Positions 44,456-46,155 of a DNA stretch of 46,155 nucleotides are shown in pieces. Source of the stretch: Gemmatimonadota bacterium (GTDB taxonomy: Bacteria > Gemmatimonadota > Gemmatimonadetes > Gemmatimonadales > GWC2-71-9); NCBI GenBank assembly GCA_025357945.1, contig JANYLJ010000035.1, forward strand, positions 1 to 46,155. The letters are read 5' to 3'. Each line of letters starts with the position of its first letter. Within the stretch, counting starts at the first letter, position 1. A program made the translations under genes and the position numbers. Below the pieces are notes generated by a model that saw nothing but the letters and a program-made list of their open reading frames with translations, did not search any database and was not told where the DNA came from.

Positions 44456-45424
44456 TCAGCCACTCGCCAGTGCCACCAGCGCCTGAAGAAACGCCGGATC
44501 GTGCTCCACGGCGCGGACATAGAGCAGCGACTCGCCGCCGGCCGCCACAAAGGTTTCCCGGCCGCGGATGGCGATTTCCTCGAGCGTCTCGAGTCCCTCG
44601 GTAACGAACCCGGGCGTGATCACCGCAACGTGACGCACGTCCGGACCGGGCAGGCGGGCCAGCACGTCAGCGGTCGCCGGCTTGAGCCAGGGCTCCGGAC
44701 CGAACTTCGACTGGAACGCGAGCGTCGTCCGCTCACGCGGCCAGTTGATGGCGCGCAGGAACGCCGCGGTCGTCAACGCACAGTCGCCGGTGTACATCCG
44801 CCCCTCGCGCTTGTCGTAGCGGATCGGCAGGCCATGGAACGACACGACGACATGATCGGGCTGGTGTGGCGCGGCGCTGAGGGCGTCGTGCCACTGGTGT
44901 GCCAGCGCTTGGATGTAGCCGGGATCGTCGGCCGGGATCACCCGTTCGACGAGGCGGCTTGCGGCGCCGGCCCGCGCGGCGGCCTCGCGGGCGCGCCGGA
45001 ACACTGTGCCGGTCGTCGCGTCGGTCCGCTGGGGAAAGAGCGGCACAACGACGATCGGCCCGCTCGACTCGCTGGCGATCCGGTGAATCGCCGCGTCGAT
45101 CGACGGCTCGCCGTAACGGTAGGCGCGACTCACGCGACAGCGGCCTGCCGCGAGCACATCCGCGTCGGCGGTGATCCGTTCGGTGGCGACGCGCAGCGGC
45201 GAACCGGACGTGGTCCAGATCGAGGCATACTGGTGGGCGACACGTTCGGGTCGGCGGCGCAGCACGATGCCATGGAGAATCGGCAGCCAGAGCAGGCGCG
45301 GCAGGTCGACCACCGCGGGATCCGCGAGGAACTCCTGGAGAAAGGCACGGACCGCCGCGGGTGTTGCCGCTTCGGGCGTACCAAGGTTCACCAGGAGCAG
45401 GTTCGGGACGCTGGCGGAGTTCAT
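44456..45424 (-). CDS. hemH: Ferrochelatase
   Basis: 322 aa. It inserts Fe2+ into protoporphyrin IX (or coproporphyrin III in the other route). H197 in VVSFHGLPIRYDKR and the glutamate in PGFVTEGLETLEEI are the metal and proton site residues. LLLVNLGTPEAATP at the N-terminus is typical. With HemN and a PPOX in the same block, the protoporphyrin-dependent route is favoured, since I see no HemQ (ChdC) here. First protein gene after the rRNA operon; no clear Shine-Dalgarno before the ATG. Confidence 0.95.
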   Translation of the reverse strand: MNSASVPNLLLVNLGTPEAATPAAVRAFLQEFLADPAVVDLPRLLWLPILHGIVLRRRPERVAHQYASIWTTSGSPLRVATERITADADVLAAGRCRVSRAYRYGEPSIDAAIHRIASESSGPIVVVPLFPQRTDATTGTVFRRAREAAARAGAASRLVERVIPADDPGYIQALAHQWHDALSAAPHQPDHVVVSFHGLPIRYDKREGRMYTGDCALTTAAFLRAINWPRERTTLAFQSKFGPEPWLKPATADVLARLPGPDVRHVAVITPGFVTEGLETLEEIAIRGRETFVAAGGESLLYVRAVEHDPAFLQALVALASG

Positions 45425-45482
45425 GCGCGGAACATAGCGACGGCGTGCGCTTCGCCGTCACGGACGCACTGGCGGAGACACA

Positions 45483-45520
45483 CGAAACCCGGCCACCACT
45501 CGCGTGATGGCCGGGTTTCG
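45483..45520 (-). terminator. Strong rRNA-operon terminator hairpin
   Basis: A 17 bp stem (45483-45499 with 45504-45520, containing one G-U pair) encloses a four-base loop. On the minus strand the loop is GCGA, a stable GNRA tetraloop, and the arms begin CGAAACCCGGCCA. It starts 8 nt past the 5S 3' end and separates the rRNA operon from hemH. No long T tract follows. Confidence 0.85.
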
Positions 45521-45527
45521 ATGGGGA

Positions 45528-45645
45528 GGCTGACGACGGCCTACTCTCCCACGACCTCGCAGTCGCAGTACCATCGGCGCTACAGGGCTTAACTACCGTG
45601 TTCGGAATGGGAACGGGTGTGGCCCCTGCGCGCTGGTCGCCAGCC
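45528..45645 (-). rRNA. rrf: 5S ribosomal RNA
   Basis: 118 nt. The minus strand contains the conserved core GGGGCCACACCCGTTCCC, TTCCGAACACGG and AAGCCC, then CGCCGATGGTACTGC and GGGAGAGTAGG. The ends GGCTGGCGAC and GTCGTCAGCC pair over 10 bp (one G-U) as helix I. It lies about 80 nt after the 23S 3' end. Confidence 0.97.
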
Positions 45646-45723
45646 ATATCTTGGCTATTGAACAACAGAAGGGAGGGATGTTGTGCCTGGGAAGGCACCG
45701 AAAACCACTAGAAAATGGGGAGA

Positions 45724-46155
<432 letters not shown>

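Noticed and set aside
45439-45459. 7 bp hairpin (GACGGCG/CGCCGTC) in the hemH leader as a haem riboswitch
   Set aside because: It is too small and lacks any known aptamer or alternative pairing; at most a minor effect on translation.
43196-45592. A 798-codon open frame on the plus strand opposite hemA-hemH
   Set aside because: It runs antisense across two clear hem genes and the 5S terminator, has no recognisable domain, and is typical of GC-rich DNA where the opposite strand stays open. Similar plus-strand frames at 885-2240, 3670-5343, 15578-17380 and 21332-22609 were dropped for the same reason.

Overview
The window is about 46 kb of GC-rich bacterial chromosome from a diderm (Gram-negative-type) organism. 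Every gene I can support lies on the minus strand. The gene set fits a Gemmatimonadota-like member of the wider FCB/Gemmatimonadota group. It has a complete LPS/BamA/Lol envelope toolkit with a fused LpxC-FabZ, together with BshC (bacillithiol) and McsA-McsB-ClpC (arginine phosphorylation), which are better known from Firmicutes. The taxon is inferred from gene content only.

In transcription order (high to low coordinates): the 3' end of a 23S rRNA gene, a 5S rRNA and a very strong hairpin terminator (46155-45483). Next is a haem block, hemH-hemA-hemC-hemD-hemB-hemL-(sensor kinase)-(response regulator)-hemE-hemN-hemG (45424-33365). It covers nearly the whole route from glutamyl-tRNA to protohaem, with a two-component system embedded by overlapping start and stop codons. 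After a 138 bp gap come era, a Trm112-like zinc ribbon, an unusual Ca2+/H+ antiporter carrying a Clp N-terminal domain, a GGDEF-like protein with a GGDDF site, and a zinc-ribbon/proline-rich protein (33226-28823).

Next is a long, extremely compact block: prfB (with a +1 programmed frameshift)-lysS-lolC/E-lolD-mcsA-mcsB-clpC-bamA-skp-lpxD-lpxC/fabZ-lpxA-(Gfo/Idh)-lpxB-(DUF374 acyltransferase)-lpxK (28799-10188). It combines translation, lipoprotein release, regulated proteolysis, outer-membrane protein assembly and lipid A synthesis. The last block is gdhA-rlmH-bshC-murJ-uvrC-thrC-TPR protein (10105-756), then tRNA-Gly(CCC) and the start of a radical SAM/DUF512 protein cut by the window edge.

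Most neighbouring genes overlap by 4 bp (ATGA or GTGA) or by 1 bp (TGATG/TAATG), so translational coupling is likely throughout. I used these junctions to choose starts, several of which are GTG. I saw no CRISPR array, insertion sequence, phage or integron signal. This looks like conserved core chromosome, not an island. The most unusual item is the Clp_N-antiporter fusion at 30501-32171, encoded in the same window as the McsB/ClpC phospho-arginine system whose receptor domain it resembles.
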